Below, piece by piece: positions 17,789 through 27,058 of a stretch of 64,000 nucleotides of DNA. This DNA comes from Candidatus Gastranaerophilales bacterium (GTDB lineage: Bacteria; Cyanobacteriota; Vampirovibrionia; Gastranaerophilales; Gastranaerophilaceae): the NCBI GenBank assembly GCA_947625305.1, contig CANQNW010000005.1, positions 62,001 through 126,000 of the forward strand, written 5' to 3'. The notes below the pieces were generated by a model. The model saw only the letters and a list, made by a program, of their open reading frames with translations. It did not search any database and was not told where the DNA came from. The position numbers and the translations under genes were made by a program. Positions within the stretch are counted from its first letter, which is position 1; every line of letters starts with the position of its first letter.

Positions 17789-18616
17789 ATGCGTTCAGAC
17801 ATAATTAAAATATTGTTTTTAGGCGATATAGTCGGCAAACCCGGCAGAATTGCCGTGCAAAAATATATTTCTGCACTTGGAACGGATAAGCCTGATTTTA
17901 TAATTGCCAATGCAGAAAATGCCTCACACGGTTTCGGGCTTACTCAAAAAAACTATAATGAGCTGCTGTCTTACGGAATTGATTGTTTTACATCGGGCAA
18001 TCATATTTGGGATAAGCGGGAAATATTTAATTATATTGATGAAGCGGATAAACTGATAAGACCTATAAATTATCCTGAAGGAACTAAGGGCATTGGATAT
18101 AAGGTATTTGAAACGGCATCGGGGAAAGTAGGGGTTATAAATGTTCTCGGCAGAACCTTTATGAACTTATTTGAGTCGCCTTGGAAACTTTTAGATGAAG
18201 CTATTGAAGAAATAAAAAAAGAAACCCCCGTTATAATAATAGATATCCATGCGGAAGCTACTGCGGAGAAAATCTGTATGGCTAAATATTATGCCGAAAA
18301 GGGAGTTAGTGCAATATTCGGAACGCATACCCATGTTCAGACCGCAGATGAAACAATATTAAATGACCAATGTGCTTATATAACGGATGCAGGGTTTTGC
18401 GGAGATGCAAACGGAGTAATCGGTATGGATTATGAAGCCTCCGTAAACAGATTAATAACAGCTATTCCTGACAGGTTAGATGTAGCTGACTCGGGCGAGA
18501 GCCAAATTAACGGTGTTATTGTAACCGTTAATACTTTGACGGGCAAAGCCGAGAGTATAGAAAGAATTAATGAGAAAGTAATTATTAGTGAGGAAAAGAT
18601 TATTATGAAAGGATAA
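17789..18616 (+). CDS. ymdB: YmdB-family metallophosphoesterase
   Basis: The 275-aa product matches the TIGR00282/YmdB family: ILFLGDIVGKPGR (metal-binding Asp), IIANAENASHGFGLT, DCFTSGNHIWDKRE with the GNH metal ligands, and IIDIHAEATAEK and GTHTHVQTADE at the C-terminal metal site. YmdB hydrolyses 2',3'-cyclic nucleotides or cAMP in vitro and is linked to RNase Y in Bacillus, where the two genes are also neighbours. It lies 36 nt after rny on the same strand, so the classic rny-ymdB pairing is kept. Confidence 0.93.
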   Translation: MRSDIIKILFLGDIVGKPGRIAVQKYISALGTDKPDFIIANAENASHGFGLTQKNYNELLSYGIDCFTSGNHIWDKREIFNYIDEADKLIRPINYPEGTKGIGYKVFETASGKVGVINVLGRTFMNLFESPWKLLDEAIEEIKKETPVIIIDIHAEATAEKICMAKYYAEKGVSAIFGTHTHVQTADETILNDQCAYITDAGFCGDANGVIGMDYEASVNRLITAIPDRLDVADSGESQINGVIVTVNTLTGKAESIERINEKVIISEEKIIMKG

Positions 18617-18620
18617 GGAA

Positions 18621-19466
18621 GTGAAAGTTGATTTACATATCCACACATCGTATTCCGATGGCGCATTTTCACCCGAGAAAATTGTCGACACCGCAATAGA
18701 TGCGGGACTTGAAGTAATCGCCATTACCGATCACGATAATGTGCTTTCGCATGGCATTGCCAAGGAATATGCAAAAGATAAACCGCTTGAAATTATACCC
18801 GGTGTTGAAATTAACACTCTTTATAAGGGGTATGAAGTTCATATTCTCGGATATTTTATGGACTTAAATAACAGCGATTTTCAAAAGCTTATTAAATCAC
18901 AACAGCAGGCTCGTATAAAGCAGACTAAGGAAATTATAACTCTGCTTGCTAAAAGAGCGGGTATTAAAATTACACTTGATAGTTTGCTTAAACAGGTAGC
19001 GGAAGGCGGAAGTATAGGAAGACCGCATATTGCAAAAGCTATAACAAATGCAGGCGGAACATCAAGTGTTATTGAGGCTTATAATAAATACATTAACGAT
19101 GATTCAAATGTATATGTCCAAAGAAAAACGGTTACTCCGTTTGATGCGGTAGAGGTAATCTATGATGCAGGCGGTATTCCCGTTTTTGCACATCCTTATG
19201 ATGTCGATATTGCAGACCAGCTGACAAAAGAAATGATGAATTTCGGTCTAAGAGGGCTTGAGGCATACCATAGAAAGCACTCACCCGCTATCATAGAGTA
19301 TTTTTCAACCTTAGCGGAAAAATACGGGCTTATTATAACGGGCGGTTCGGATTTTCATGCTCCTAACCCCAATAACGGCAATATCATCATGGGGAAAAAC
19401 TTTATCCCCGAATGGATTTATGATGAATTAATAAAAGAAAAAAGAAGAATGGATCTTGCAAGGTGA
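18621..19466 (+). CDS. PHP-domain phosphoesterase (YciV/RNase AM-like)
   Basis: The 281-aa protein begins VDLHIHTSYSDGAFSPEKIVD, the PHP metal motif HxH, then AITDHDN, and PGVEINTLYKGYEVHILGYF; the end has GGSDFHAP. This is the family of E. coli YciV (RNase AM), a 5'-3' exonuclease and 3',5'-nucleotide bisphosphate phosphatase. Start is GTG at 18621, 4 nt after ymdB, preceded by AAGGA. With rny and ymdB it forms an operon of nucleotide/RNA-turnover enzymes: RNase Y cuts, and this enzyme could trim 5' ends or remove pNp. That joint role is inference. Confidence 0.9.
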   Translation: MKVDLHIHTSYSDGAFSPEKIVDTAIDAGLEVIAITDHDNVLSHGIAKEYAKDKPLEIIPGVEINTLYKGYEVHILGYFMDLNNSDFQKLIKSQQQARIKQTKEIITLLAKRAGIKITLDSLLKQVAEGGSIGRPHIAKAITNAGGTSSVIEAYNKYINDDSNVYVQRKTVTPFDAVEVIYDAGGIPVFAHPYDVDIADQLTKEMMNFGLRGLEAYHRKHSPAIIEYFSTLAEKYGLIITGGSDFHAPNPNNGNIIMGKNFIPEWIYDELIKEKRRMDLAR

Positions 19467-20083
19467 AGAAGCTTTCTTTCAGTCTTTTTAATATTTTTGC
19501 GCCCGTATCAATAGTAATACTTATTATTCTTATTGTAGTTCCGTTTAAACTTATAAACTTAGAGCAGGCGCAAAGAATTGCCACGTGGCAGAAGGTCTAT
19601 AACGAATTAAAATATTCTTTTGAACTGGTTAATTTGCATGAAGGCAATATAATCCCCGCTGATGAAAAGGACTTGAACGAGATTTGGTATAAAATAATAC
19701 CTTATCTTAATTTAAAAAGTCCCGAAAAAATAAATTTAAAAAGATACAGTTACAGAAAAATGAACGGAAGTTCCGTAAAAAAGAATTGGCAGTTTTATTT
19801 TACGGATTTTTACGAAACAAAAAGCGGGCTATTATTATCATTTAAGGAAAATCATTCGGAAATAATTTCCGATAAACAGCCGTTATACTTTTTATTTGTT
19901 GATATAAACGGCAAAAATAAACCCAACAGAATAGGTCAGGATATATTCTTTTTAAGTGTATACAAAAATCATATAACCGCACTTGGCGAAGGCAGAACTC
20001 ATGCCCGATTAAAGGCAAATTGTTCGCCTATAGGGAGCGGTTTATATTGCAGTGAGTATTATTTACTGGGCGGAAGTTTTTAA
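19463..20083 (+). CDS. Pilin-like protein without a prepilin peptidase motif
   Basis: The 206-aa product starts at GTG 19463, overlapping the previous stop (GTGA). Residues 9-32 form one hydrophobic helix (FNIFAPVSIVILIILIVVPF), so it is anchored in the membrane. The C-terminal part, FLFVDINGKNKPNRIGQDIFFLSVYKN in outline, followed by two cysteines (NCSPIG, LYCSEY), recalls the C-terminal domain of type IV pilin-like proteins. The GFxxxE class III cleavage site is absent, so it is either a minor pilin-like membrane protein or something that borrowed the domain. The exact role is unknown. Confidence 0.65.
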   Translation: MKKLSFSLFNIFAPVSIVILIILIVVPFKLINLEQAQRIATWQKVYNELKYSFELVNLHEGNIIPADEKDLNEIWYKIIPYLNLKSPEKINLKRYSYRKMNGSSVKKNWQFYFTDFYETKSGLLLSFKENHSEIISDKQPLYFLFVDINGKNKPNRIGQDIFFLSVYKNHITALGEGRTHARLKANCSPIGSGLYCSEYYLLGGSF

Positions 20084-20152
20084 TTTGAGTTCAATTTATG
20101 TTTATGTAATTATTATTTAGTGAATAGAAAATGTTCAAGTAAGGAGAAAAGA

Positions 20153-22798
20153 ATGACAGAGAAGAGAGTATGGTTGTTCAAGGAGGGTAATGCTTCCATG
20201 AGAAATCTCTTGGGCGGAAAGGGCGCAAATTTAGCGGAAATGACAAATTTAGGTTTGCCTGTTCCTCCGGGATTAACTATAACAACCGAAACATGTATGG
20301 AATATATCAATAACGGCAACAAAATGCCTCAAGGGTTAATGGAGGACGTTAAAGAAAAATTAAAAATCGTTGAACAGCAGGCAGGTAAAAAGTTTGGTGA
20401 TAAAACTAATCCTTTATTGGTTTCTGTTCGTTCAGGCGCAAGAATTTCCATGCCCGGCATGATGGAAACTATTTTAAACTTAGGTTTAAACGATGAAACA
20501 GTAGAAGCAATGGTTAAATTAACAAATAACCCGAGATTTTGCTACGACAGCTACAGAAGATTTTTAACAATGTTCGGCTCCGTTGCTTGGGAAATGGACA
20601 GACAAAAATACTTTGAATCCGAAGTAGAAAAAGTAAAAGCTCGTGAAGGTGTTAAATCTGATACCGAAATTTCAGCTGACGGCTGGAAATCATTAATTCC
20701 TATATATAAAAATGTTATTAAAGAAGTTACGGGAAAAGAATTTCCTCAAGACCCTTATGTACAATTACAAGAAGCTATTGAAGCAGTTTTCCGTTCTTGG
20801 AATATCCCTCGTGCTGTTGCATACAGAAATATGAACAAAATTGACCATAACTATGGTACTGCAGTTAATGTTCAAACAATGGTATTCGGAAATATGGGCG
20901 ACGACTGTGCAACAGGTGTTTCATTTACAAGAAACCCCGCAACGGGCGAAAATAAATTTTACGGTGAATATTTAACAAATGCGCAGGGTGAAGATGTTGT
21001 TGCAGGTATCAGAACACCTAAACCGATTGCCATGCTTGAAACTGAAATGCCTGACTTATACAGACAATATGTTGATATAGCTAAAAAGCTTGAACTCGGT
21101 TATAAAGATGTTCAGGATATGGAATTTACCATTGAAAGAGGTAAATTATACATTCTTCAAACAAGAAACGGTAAAAGAACAGCCGCTGCTGCCGTTAGAA
21201 TTGCCGTTGAAATGCATGAAGAAGGCATAATAACAAAAGAAAGAGCAATCCAGCTTGTTGACCCGTATAGTGTAAATCAAATTTTATTACCTTGCTTTGA
21301 TACAAAAGCAATGGAAGAGGCTAAAAAGATTTCAACGGGTGTAAACGCATCACCGGGTGCTGCTGTAGGTAAAATCGTATTTGATACGGAAGAAGCCGCT
21401 CAAAGAGGTGAGGCAGGCGAAAAGGTTATTCTTGTTCGTATAGAAACATGCCCTGATGATATCCACGGTATGGCAGTTTCTCAAGGTGTATTAACACTAA
21501 GAGGCGGAGCAACCTCTCATGCAGCTGTTGTTGCAAAAGGTATGGGTAAACCCTGCGTGTCAGGCTGTGAAGATATTAAGATTGATTTAGCTAATGAAAC
21601 TTTAACGGGAGCAGACGGAACAGTTTACCATAAGAATGATATCATCTCATTAGATGGCGGTAAAGGTATTGTTATGGCTGGCAGTGTTAAACTTGTTGAA
21701 GCTCAAATTGATGATAACTGGAACAAGTTCTTTACTTGGGTAAACGAAATTAAAAAATTACACGTTGAAGCTAACGCAGATACTCCAAAAGATATTGAAA
21801 ATGCTTTAAAATTCGGTGCTGAAGGTGTAGGACTTTGCAGAACGGAACACATGTTTATGGACCCAGATAGGCTCCCTTGGGTTCAAAAAATGATTATTGC
21901 AGGAACTCCTGAGGCAAGAAAAGAAGCATTGGATAAACTTCTTCCCATGCAGTATTCAGACTTCTACGCAATGTTTAAAGCATTAGGCGATAAACCTTTA
22001 ACGGTCAGATTACTTGACCCGCCGTTACATGAATTTTTGCCTGATAAAGAATCTTTAATAGCTGAAGTTGCTACCTTAAAGGCTCTGGGTAAAGACGCAA
22101 AAGAAAAAGAAGAACTCTTACATGTAGTTGAAGGCTTATCTGAATCTAACCCGATGATGGGCTTAAGAGGATGCCGTTTGGGCTTAACATATCCCGAAAT
22201 TAACGAAATGCAGGTAAGAGCAATCTTTGAAGCATGCTGTGACCTTAAAAAAGAAGGACACAACGTTCAACCTTGGGTTATGATTCCTTTAATCGGGCAT
22301 GTAAATGAACTTAAAGTTGCTAAAGAAATTTTAGTTCGTGTTGCTAAAGAAGTTATGGCTGAAAAGGGTGTTGAAGTGGATTATAAGTTTGGTACTATGA
22401 TAGAAATTCCTCGTGCTGCTTTAACGGCTGATGAGATAGCAGAATACGCAGAGTTCTTCTCATTCGGTACAAACGATTTAACTCAAATGACATTCGGTTA
22501 TTCAAGAGATGATGCTGAAGGCAAGTTCTTAAACAGATATGTTGAACAAAAAATCCTTCCTTCTAATCCTTTTGCGACACTCGATACAAAAGGTGTCGGA
22601 CAGTTAATTGAAATGTCTATGGAAAAAGGTAAAAAGGTTAACTCTAAACTGGTTGGCGGTGTTTGCGGTGAACATGGCGGTGACCCTGACAGTGTTAAAT
22701 TCTGCCATAAAATCGGTTTAGATTATGTATCCTGCTCACCATTCAGAATTCCGCAGGCAAGATTAGCTGCAGCTCAAGCTGTTGTTGAATTTAAATAA
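20153..22798 (+). CDS. ppdK: Pyruvate, phosphate dikinase
   Basis: The 881-aa enzyme interconverts pyruvate, ATP and Pi with PEP, AMP and PPi. The N-terminal ATP-grasp domain is seen in LLGGKGANLAEMTNLGLPVPPG, the phosphohistidine domain in GGATSHAAVVAKGMGKPCVSG (catalytic His456), and the PEP/pyruvate barrel ends with GGVCGEHGGDP, whose Cys is the proton donor. Length matches bacterial PPDK. The start ATG 20153 is 6 nt after AAGGAG; a GTG at 20120 in frame lacks a ribosome-binding site. PPDK fits a fermentative, PPi-using glycolysis. Two hairpins follow the stop. Confidence 0.97.
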   Translation: MTEKRVWLFKEGNASMRNLLGGKGANLAEMTNLGLPVPPGLTITTETCMEYINNGNKMPQGLMEDVKEKLKIVEQQAGKKFGDKTNPLLVSVRSGARISMPGMMETILNLGLNDETVEAMVKLTNNPRFCYDSYRRFLTMFGSVAWEMDRQKYFESEVEKVKAREGVKSDTEISADGWKSLIPIYKNVIKEVTGKEFPQDPYVQLQEAIEAVFRSWNIPRAVAYRNMNKIDHNYGTAVNVQTMVFGNMGDDCATGVSFTRNPATGENKFYGEYLTNAQGEDVVAGIRTPKPIAMLETEMPDLYRQYVDIAKKLELGYKDVQDMEFTIERGKLYILQTRNGKRTAAAAVRIAVEMHEEGIITKERAIQLVDPYSVNQILLPCFDTKAMEEAKKISTGVNASPGAAVGKIVFDTEEAAQRGEAGEKVILVRIETCPDDIHGMAVSQGVLTLRGGATSHAAVVAKGMGKPCVSGCEDIKIDLANETLTGADGTVYHKNDIISLDGGKGIVMAGSVKLVEAQIDDNWNKFFTWVNEIKKLHVEANADTPKDIENALKFGAEGVGLCRTEHMFMDPDRLPWVQKMIIAGTPEARKEALDKLLPMQYSDFYAMFKALGDKPLTVRLLDPPLHEFLPDKESLIAEVATLKALGKDAKEKEELLHVVEGLSESNPMMGLRGCRLGLTYPEINEMQVRAIFEACCDLKKEGHNVQPWVMIPLIGHVNELKVAKEILVRVAKEVMAEKGVEVDYKFGTMIEIPRAALTADEIAEYAEFFSFGTNDLTQMTFGYSRDDAEGKFLNRYVEQKILPSNPFATLDTKGVGQLIEMSMEKGKKVNSKLVGGVCGEHGGDPDSVKFCHKIGLDYVSCSPFRIPQARLAAAQAVVEFK

Positions 22799-22823
22799 TT
22801 TATAATCAACAGGTTATAATTTT

Positions 22824-22852
22824 GCAGAGGAGGCTTATTAAGCCTCCTCTGC
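22824..22852. terminator. Strong hairpin after ppdK
   Basis: A 13-bp perfect stem, GCAGAGGAGGCTT with AAGCCTCCTCTGC and a 3-nt loop. No T-run follows directly, so it may act as an mRNA-stabilising hairpin ahead of the true terminator at 22860. Confidence 0.75.
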
Positions 22853-22859
22853 CTATATT

Positions 22860-22897
22860 AAAAAAGCGAAATACATTTTTTGTATTTCGTTTTTTTA
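22860..22897. terminator. Bidirectional terminator between ppdK and thrS
   Basis: CGAAATACA / TGTATTTCG stem with loop TTTTT, flanked by an A-run on the left and a T-run on the right, so it can end transcription from both sides. Confidence 0.85.
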
Positions 22898-22910
22898 TTC
22901 TCAATTTTTA

Positions 22911-24692
22911 TTAAAACTTAAGCTCCAAAGTTTTTGTATTGATTTTATCCTGAGCCATATTAATAAATTCATCAATACCCATTGAGCCTGCTTCGCCTAT
23001 TCCTCTAATTCTTATTGCAGCTTTATTTTCTGCTATTTCTTTATCGCCTACAACAAGAACATAAGGAATTTTATTTCCCTGAAGCGCTTCTCTTATCTTA
23101 TAGCCCATACTTTCAGAGCGGTCATCAAGTTTTACTCTTAAGCCCGCATTAAACAATTTATCATAAATTTGTTTTGCATAGTCGTTGTGTCTTTCTGCAA
23201 TAGGAACAACAGCTACCTGATGAGGTGCAAGCCATAACGGGAATGCACCTGCAAAGTGTTCAATTAAGATACCGTGAAATCTTTCCATTGAGCCGAATAT
23301 TACTCTGTGGAGCATAACAGGAGTTTTTAACTGACCGTCTTTATCCTGATATTTAATATCAAATCTTTCAGGCAGATTGAAATCTAACTGAATAGTAGCA
23401 CACTGCCAAGTTCTGCCTATTGCATCTTTAACTTTAAAGTCTATTTTAGGGCCGTAGAATGCGCCGTCGCCTTCATTGATTTCGTATTTCATGCCTCGTT
23501 TATCCATGGCCTCTTTTAAGCCCGCCTCAGCAAGTTCCCAGTTTTTAAGGTCGCCAACGTAGCTTTCTGGACGGGTTGATAACTCTACTTCAAATGTCAT
23601 ATTAAAGATTTTCATTGTATCTGCTACGAAATCAATAATTGCATTAATTTCATCAACAAGCTGTTCGGGGGTGCAGAAAATATGTGCATCATCCTGCGTA
23701 AAACCTTGAACCCTTGTTAAGCCTGATAATGCGCCTGATTTTTCTTTTCTGTAAACAGTGCCTAATTCCGCCATTCTTAACGGGAGTGAGCGGTAAGAAT
23801 GTCTGTTTGATTGATAAATCAATATATGGAACGGGCAGTTCATCGGTTTTACTATGTATTGATCATCTTCTTCATTTTCTTTTTGTATAAAGAACATATT
23901 TTCTTTGTAGTGGTCAATATGTCCAGATAATTCCCAGAGTTTTGATTTAGCAATTTGAGGGGAATGTACTATTACATAGCCTCTTTTTCTGTGTTCCGTT
24001 CTCCAGTAGTTTTCAATTTCTTCACGAACAACGGCTAAGTTAGGATGCCATAAAACAAGCCCTCCGCCGATTTCTTCTCTTACACTGAACAAATCAAGCT
24101 GTGCGCCCAGTTTTCTGTGGTCGCGTTTTTGTGCTTCCTCCAAGAAATTTAAGTATTGCTCTAAATCTTCTTTTGTCCAAAATGCTGTTGCATATATTCT
24201 TTGGAGCATTTTATTTTTTTCGTTTCCTCTCCAATATGCACCTGCGACTTTTAGTAATTTTATTGCATTACCTTTAATATAACTTGTATTCGGAACATGA
24301 GGCCCCGAGCATAAGTCGTTAAATAATACATTTCCGTCTTTATCTTTTGTTAAATATAATGTAGGATTATCGTTTCTGTGTTCTTCCAATAATTCGGCTT
24401 TATATATTTCGCCTTGTGATTTAAATTCATCTATTTGTTTTTGAACATCGGGGATTTCAAATCTTTCAAATGTCAGATTTTGTTTAAGAATATTCTTCAT
24501 TTCAGCTTCAATATTTGCTAAATCTTCATCAGTAAAAGAATGATTATCCAAATCAAAATCATAATAAAATCCGTTATCAACAGCCGGCCCTATTGCAAGT
24601 TTTGCAGTCGGGAACAGCTTTTGTACAGCCTGTGCCATTATATGTGATGCAGAGTGCCTTAATATATGCAGTGTTTCATTATTCTTTTCCAT
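22911..24692 (-). CDS. thrS: Threonyl-tRNA synthetase lacking the TGS domain
   Basis: The 593-aa protein charges tRNA-Thr. It opens directly with the editing domain (LRHSASHIMAQAVQKLFP, HxxxH at 13-17; DLCSGPHVPNT further on) and then the class II catalytic core (MNCPFHILIYQSNRHSYRSLPLRMAELGTVYR, given in two parts, with the zinc Cys in NCPFH) and the anticodon-binding domain. The usual N-terminal TGS domain of about 60 residues is missing, which explains the length against about 640. No T-box-like leader fits in the 36 nt upstream. It follows a DUF4127 gene on the same strand and could be co-transcribed. Confidence 0.96.
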   Translation of the reverse strand: MEKNNETLHILRHSASHIMAQAVQKLFPTAKLAIGPAVDNGFYYDFDLDNHSFTDEDLANIEAEMKNILKQNLTFERFEIPDVQKQIDEFKSQGEIYKAELLEEHRNDNPTLYLTKDKDGNVLFNDLCSGPHVPNTSYIKGNAIKLLKVAGAYWRGNEKNKMLQRIYATAFWTKEDLEQYLNFLEEAQKRDHRKLGAQLDLFSVREEIGGGLVLWHPNLAVVREEIENYWRTEHRKRGYVIVHSPQIAKSKLWELSGHIDHYKENMFFIQKENEEDDQYIVKPMNCPFHILIYQSNRHSYRSLPLRMAELGTVYRKEKSGALSGLTRVQGFTQDDAHIFCTPEQLVDEINAIIDFVADTMKIFNMTFEVELSTRPESYVGDLKNWELAEAGLKEAMDKRGMKYEINEGDGAFYGPKIDFKVKDAIGRTWQCATIQLDFNLPERFDIKYQDKDGQLKTPVMLHRVIFGSMERFHGILIEHFAGAFPLWLAPHQVAVVPIAERHNDYAKQIYDKLFNAGLRVKLDDRSESMGYKIREALQGNKIPYVLVVGDKEIAENKAAIRIRGIGEAGSMGIDEFINMAQDKINTKTLELKF

Positions 24693-24728
24693 TTTCGTCC
24701 CTCTTAAATTGTCCTTAATTAATTTATA

Positions 24729-26141
24729 TCACTCATAAAACAATATATCAACAAACGGGATTTTTATATATTTATGATGAATTGTAATCTCTGTTTCAAA
24801 AAACCTGTTCCAAGGGAAAGAATATTCTATATGTACATTTTTAAGGTTAAATTTTTTAAGTAGAAAATCCTCAAAATTTTTCATTTCTTCATTTATTCTG
24901 TTATTTTTAAGGTTTTCAATATTATCCCTGATTTTTCCCCTTACATTAGCTTGGTATGCCCAATCATCAAGAAATCTTGTTATTTGTAAAATTTGAAAAG
25001 CTTTACGGTCAGGATGTTTTGCCCCATAATAAGTTAAGGCGGAGGCTATAGCACTGCCTAAAGTATTCCCCGTTGTATTCCAAGCGGAATAGCCATAGAA
25101 CTCTTTTAAGCTTTCATTTTCAAACAGTGCTTTTACAAAATTGTTGTCGCTTCCGTTTGCATTTACTATATCTGCTATAAAATACGGTTTATCAGGCAGT
25201 TGTAATTGTCCTGAAAATAAGGGAACTTCCACATTCATTACGAGTTCGCCCTGTTCATCTTTAAAATTATTAACGAGCAAAATTAAATCTGCATTTTTTT
25301 CATCGGAAACCATTGCCCCTGCAAGTTCTATCTGCGAATTTACGGAATCAGAGACACTTATATCTTCATATTTTGATATTTTGTTTATGCTTTCAGGGTT
25401 TATATACTTTGGAGCAATTTTTAAATTTTTATGTTTGTTTATTGCCCTTGATAGCAATGTTAAAGGGATTTCATCCGCACCCGTTTTAATAAATACATTT
25501 TGACACCCCGATGAAAGTTCTTTCAATTCATTTGCTTCTTTTATATTTAATCCGTAGTCACTGCAGTCATCTTTTGAAAATACAAGTGTTTCAAATAATC
25601 CTTGCTTAGCCAATTCTATATAGTATTTATTTATTTCAAAATTGCGTTTTCTTGTCTCAAGATAGTCATTTATAATATTTTGCGGAATATCCGTATTTGT
25701 ATTTCCTGTTTTATGAAGTTCATAGGAGTATTTAAAAATTTTTTCTCCGTACTCTGACCAGTATTCTTTTTCTTCTTCATTTATGTTATTGTTTGAAATC
25801 CTCATTATACTTGAAAAAGCATAAACTTTTATTTTTTTCTTTTTTAAGATTTCAATCAGTTTATCTATTTTGCTTTTAACCTCTTCATAAGTATCATTAC
25901 TTCTTCTTGACGGGATTAAACCGCCATAGGCTATTGTATCAAGGGATAATATTATTACATCGGCAGTATTGTTATTAATCCAAGTTAAAATCTCTTCAAT
26001 ATCGGCATTTTTTGTTAAATCACCAAGAAATTTTTTATCGGGAAGATGCAGCAGTATTCCTTTTTCAAGTTCTGCAATCTGCTTTGGAAGCTGGTTGCAT
26101 ATGGGTCTATCATCTATAGGTATTAATAAAATTTTTTTCAT
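24729..26141 (-). CDS. DUF4127 family protein
   Basis: The 470-aa product starts KKILLIPIDDRPICNQLPKQIAE and continues ADVIILSLDTIAYGGLIPSRRS, the recognisable opening of DUF4127 proteins, a family without a settled function. A later NTTGNTLGSAIASALTYYGAKH segment is typical too. No signal peptide or membrane segment is seen. Its ATG overlaps the stop of a WYL regulator gene (TAATG), so it is translationally coupled to two WYL regulators; this suggests that the regulators control or sense the process it serves. Confidence 0.85.
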   Translation of the reverse strand: MKKILLIPIDDRPICNQLPKQIAELEKGILLHLPDKKFLGDLTKNADIEEILTWINNNTADVIILSLDTIAYGGLIPSRRSNDTYEEVKSKIDKLIEILKKKKIKVYAFSSIMRISNNNINEEEKEYWSEYGEKIFKYSYELHKTGNTNTDIPQNIINDYLETRKRNFEINKYYIELAKQGLFETLVFSKDDCSDYGLNIKEANELKELSSGCQNVFIKTGADEIPLTLLSRAINKHKNLKIAPKYINPESINKISKYEDISVSDSVNSQIELAGAMVSDEKNADLILLVNNFKDEQGELVMNVEVPLFSGQLQLPDKPYFIADIVNANGSDNNFVKALFENESLKEFYGYSAWNTTGNTLGSAIASALTYYGAKHPDRKAFQILQITRFLDDWAYQANVRGKIRDNIENLKNNRINEEMKNFEDFLLKKFNLKNVHIEYSFPWNRFFETEITIHHKYIKIPFVDILFYE

Positions 26142-27058
26142 TAATTTCCTTCTAAATTTTTTAATATACTATCTGTTAAAGATAAAAGTTCTTTTTGAAG
26201 TGATTCCGGTTTTAGTATTTTACAATTTTCACCGTATTTTAGTAATCGTTTTAATAATAAATCCTTATCATCGTCAGTATTTGAAATTGTTCTTGAATTT
26301 TCCGAAAAATCCACCAATTTTTCTGACGGTTTTAGTTTGTATAAAGAAACTAATTTGCCGTATATTTCAAAAGTTACGGATGAACTTATACTTGTATTTG
26401 TACTTTTTTGAGGCATTTGCTCAAGTGAAGTTATTGAATCAATTAATATTCTTTTATTTCTTTCATGTTCCTTACTATAGCCTAATATATAGATATTATT
26501 ATTTCTCTCAATAATATCCTTTAATTCAAGAATAATTTCTTCTTCGACATTCTGCTTTTTTTTATAATTTATTTTTACAAGTAAATTATCTTTTATTAAT
26601 TTATTTAATGTTTTAATTAAACTTTCTTTTATATTATCGGTAAATTCTGGCTTTTTTAAAAATATTTCTTCAATTGTATCGTAATTTGCAAAATTGAATA
26701 AAAATTTATTTATTTTAACGGTTGCTGTTTTTACTGCCTCTTCATTTTCATCGTTATGTAAAATTTTATAATTGTTTAAAATGTATAACAGTATCTTTTT
26801 TTCATCTTCCGTAATTTCGATATTCATAAGAGCATTTACAAGTTCATATTTATTTTTGTTTTTATTGATTTTTAAACCTGATGATTCTAATGTGTTAAAG
26901 TATTTTATAAAAGCCTCATTTGTATAAACATTTTCACAATTTGAACTGTTTTTAAGCATATTTATAATTTCGCTTTTGCTGAAATTGTTACTCAGCAAAA
27001 TTTTTAAAACCTCTAATATCCTAAGACCCGTATCAAAACTTTTTTCTGATTTTATCAT
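26141..27058 (-). CDS. WYL-domain transcriptional regulator, second of a tandem pair
   Basis: A 305-aa protein with an N-terminal winged helix-turn-helix (TGLRILEVLKILLSNNFSKSEIINMLK) and a degenerate C-terminal WYL-like region (NNIYILGYSKEHERNKRILIDSITSLEQ), then a C-terminal extension. It is about the same size as the gene upstream, to which it is joined by a TAATG overlap. Tandem WYL proteins acting as a heterodimer are known (PafB/PafC of Actinobacteria). Whether this pair binds DNA together is inference. The ligand bound by the WYL domain is not known. Confidence 0.8.
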   Translation of the reverse strand: MIKSEKSFDTGLRILEVLKILLSNNFSKSEIINMLKNSSNCENVYTNEAFIKYFNTLESSGLKINKNKNKYELVNALMNIEITEDEKKILLYILNNYKILHNDENEEAVKTATVKINKFLFNFANYDTIEEIFLKKPEFTDNIKESLIKTLNKLIKDNLLVKINYKKKQNVEEEIILELKDIIERNNNIYILGYSKEHERNKRILIDSITSLEQMPQKSTNTSISSSVTFEIYGKLVSLYKLKPSEKLVDFSENSRTISNTDDDKDLLLKRLLKYGENCKILKPESLQKELLSLTDSILKNLEGN

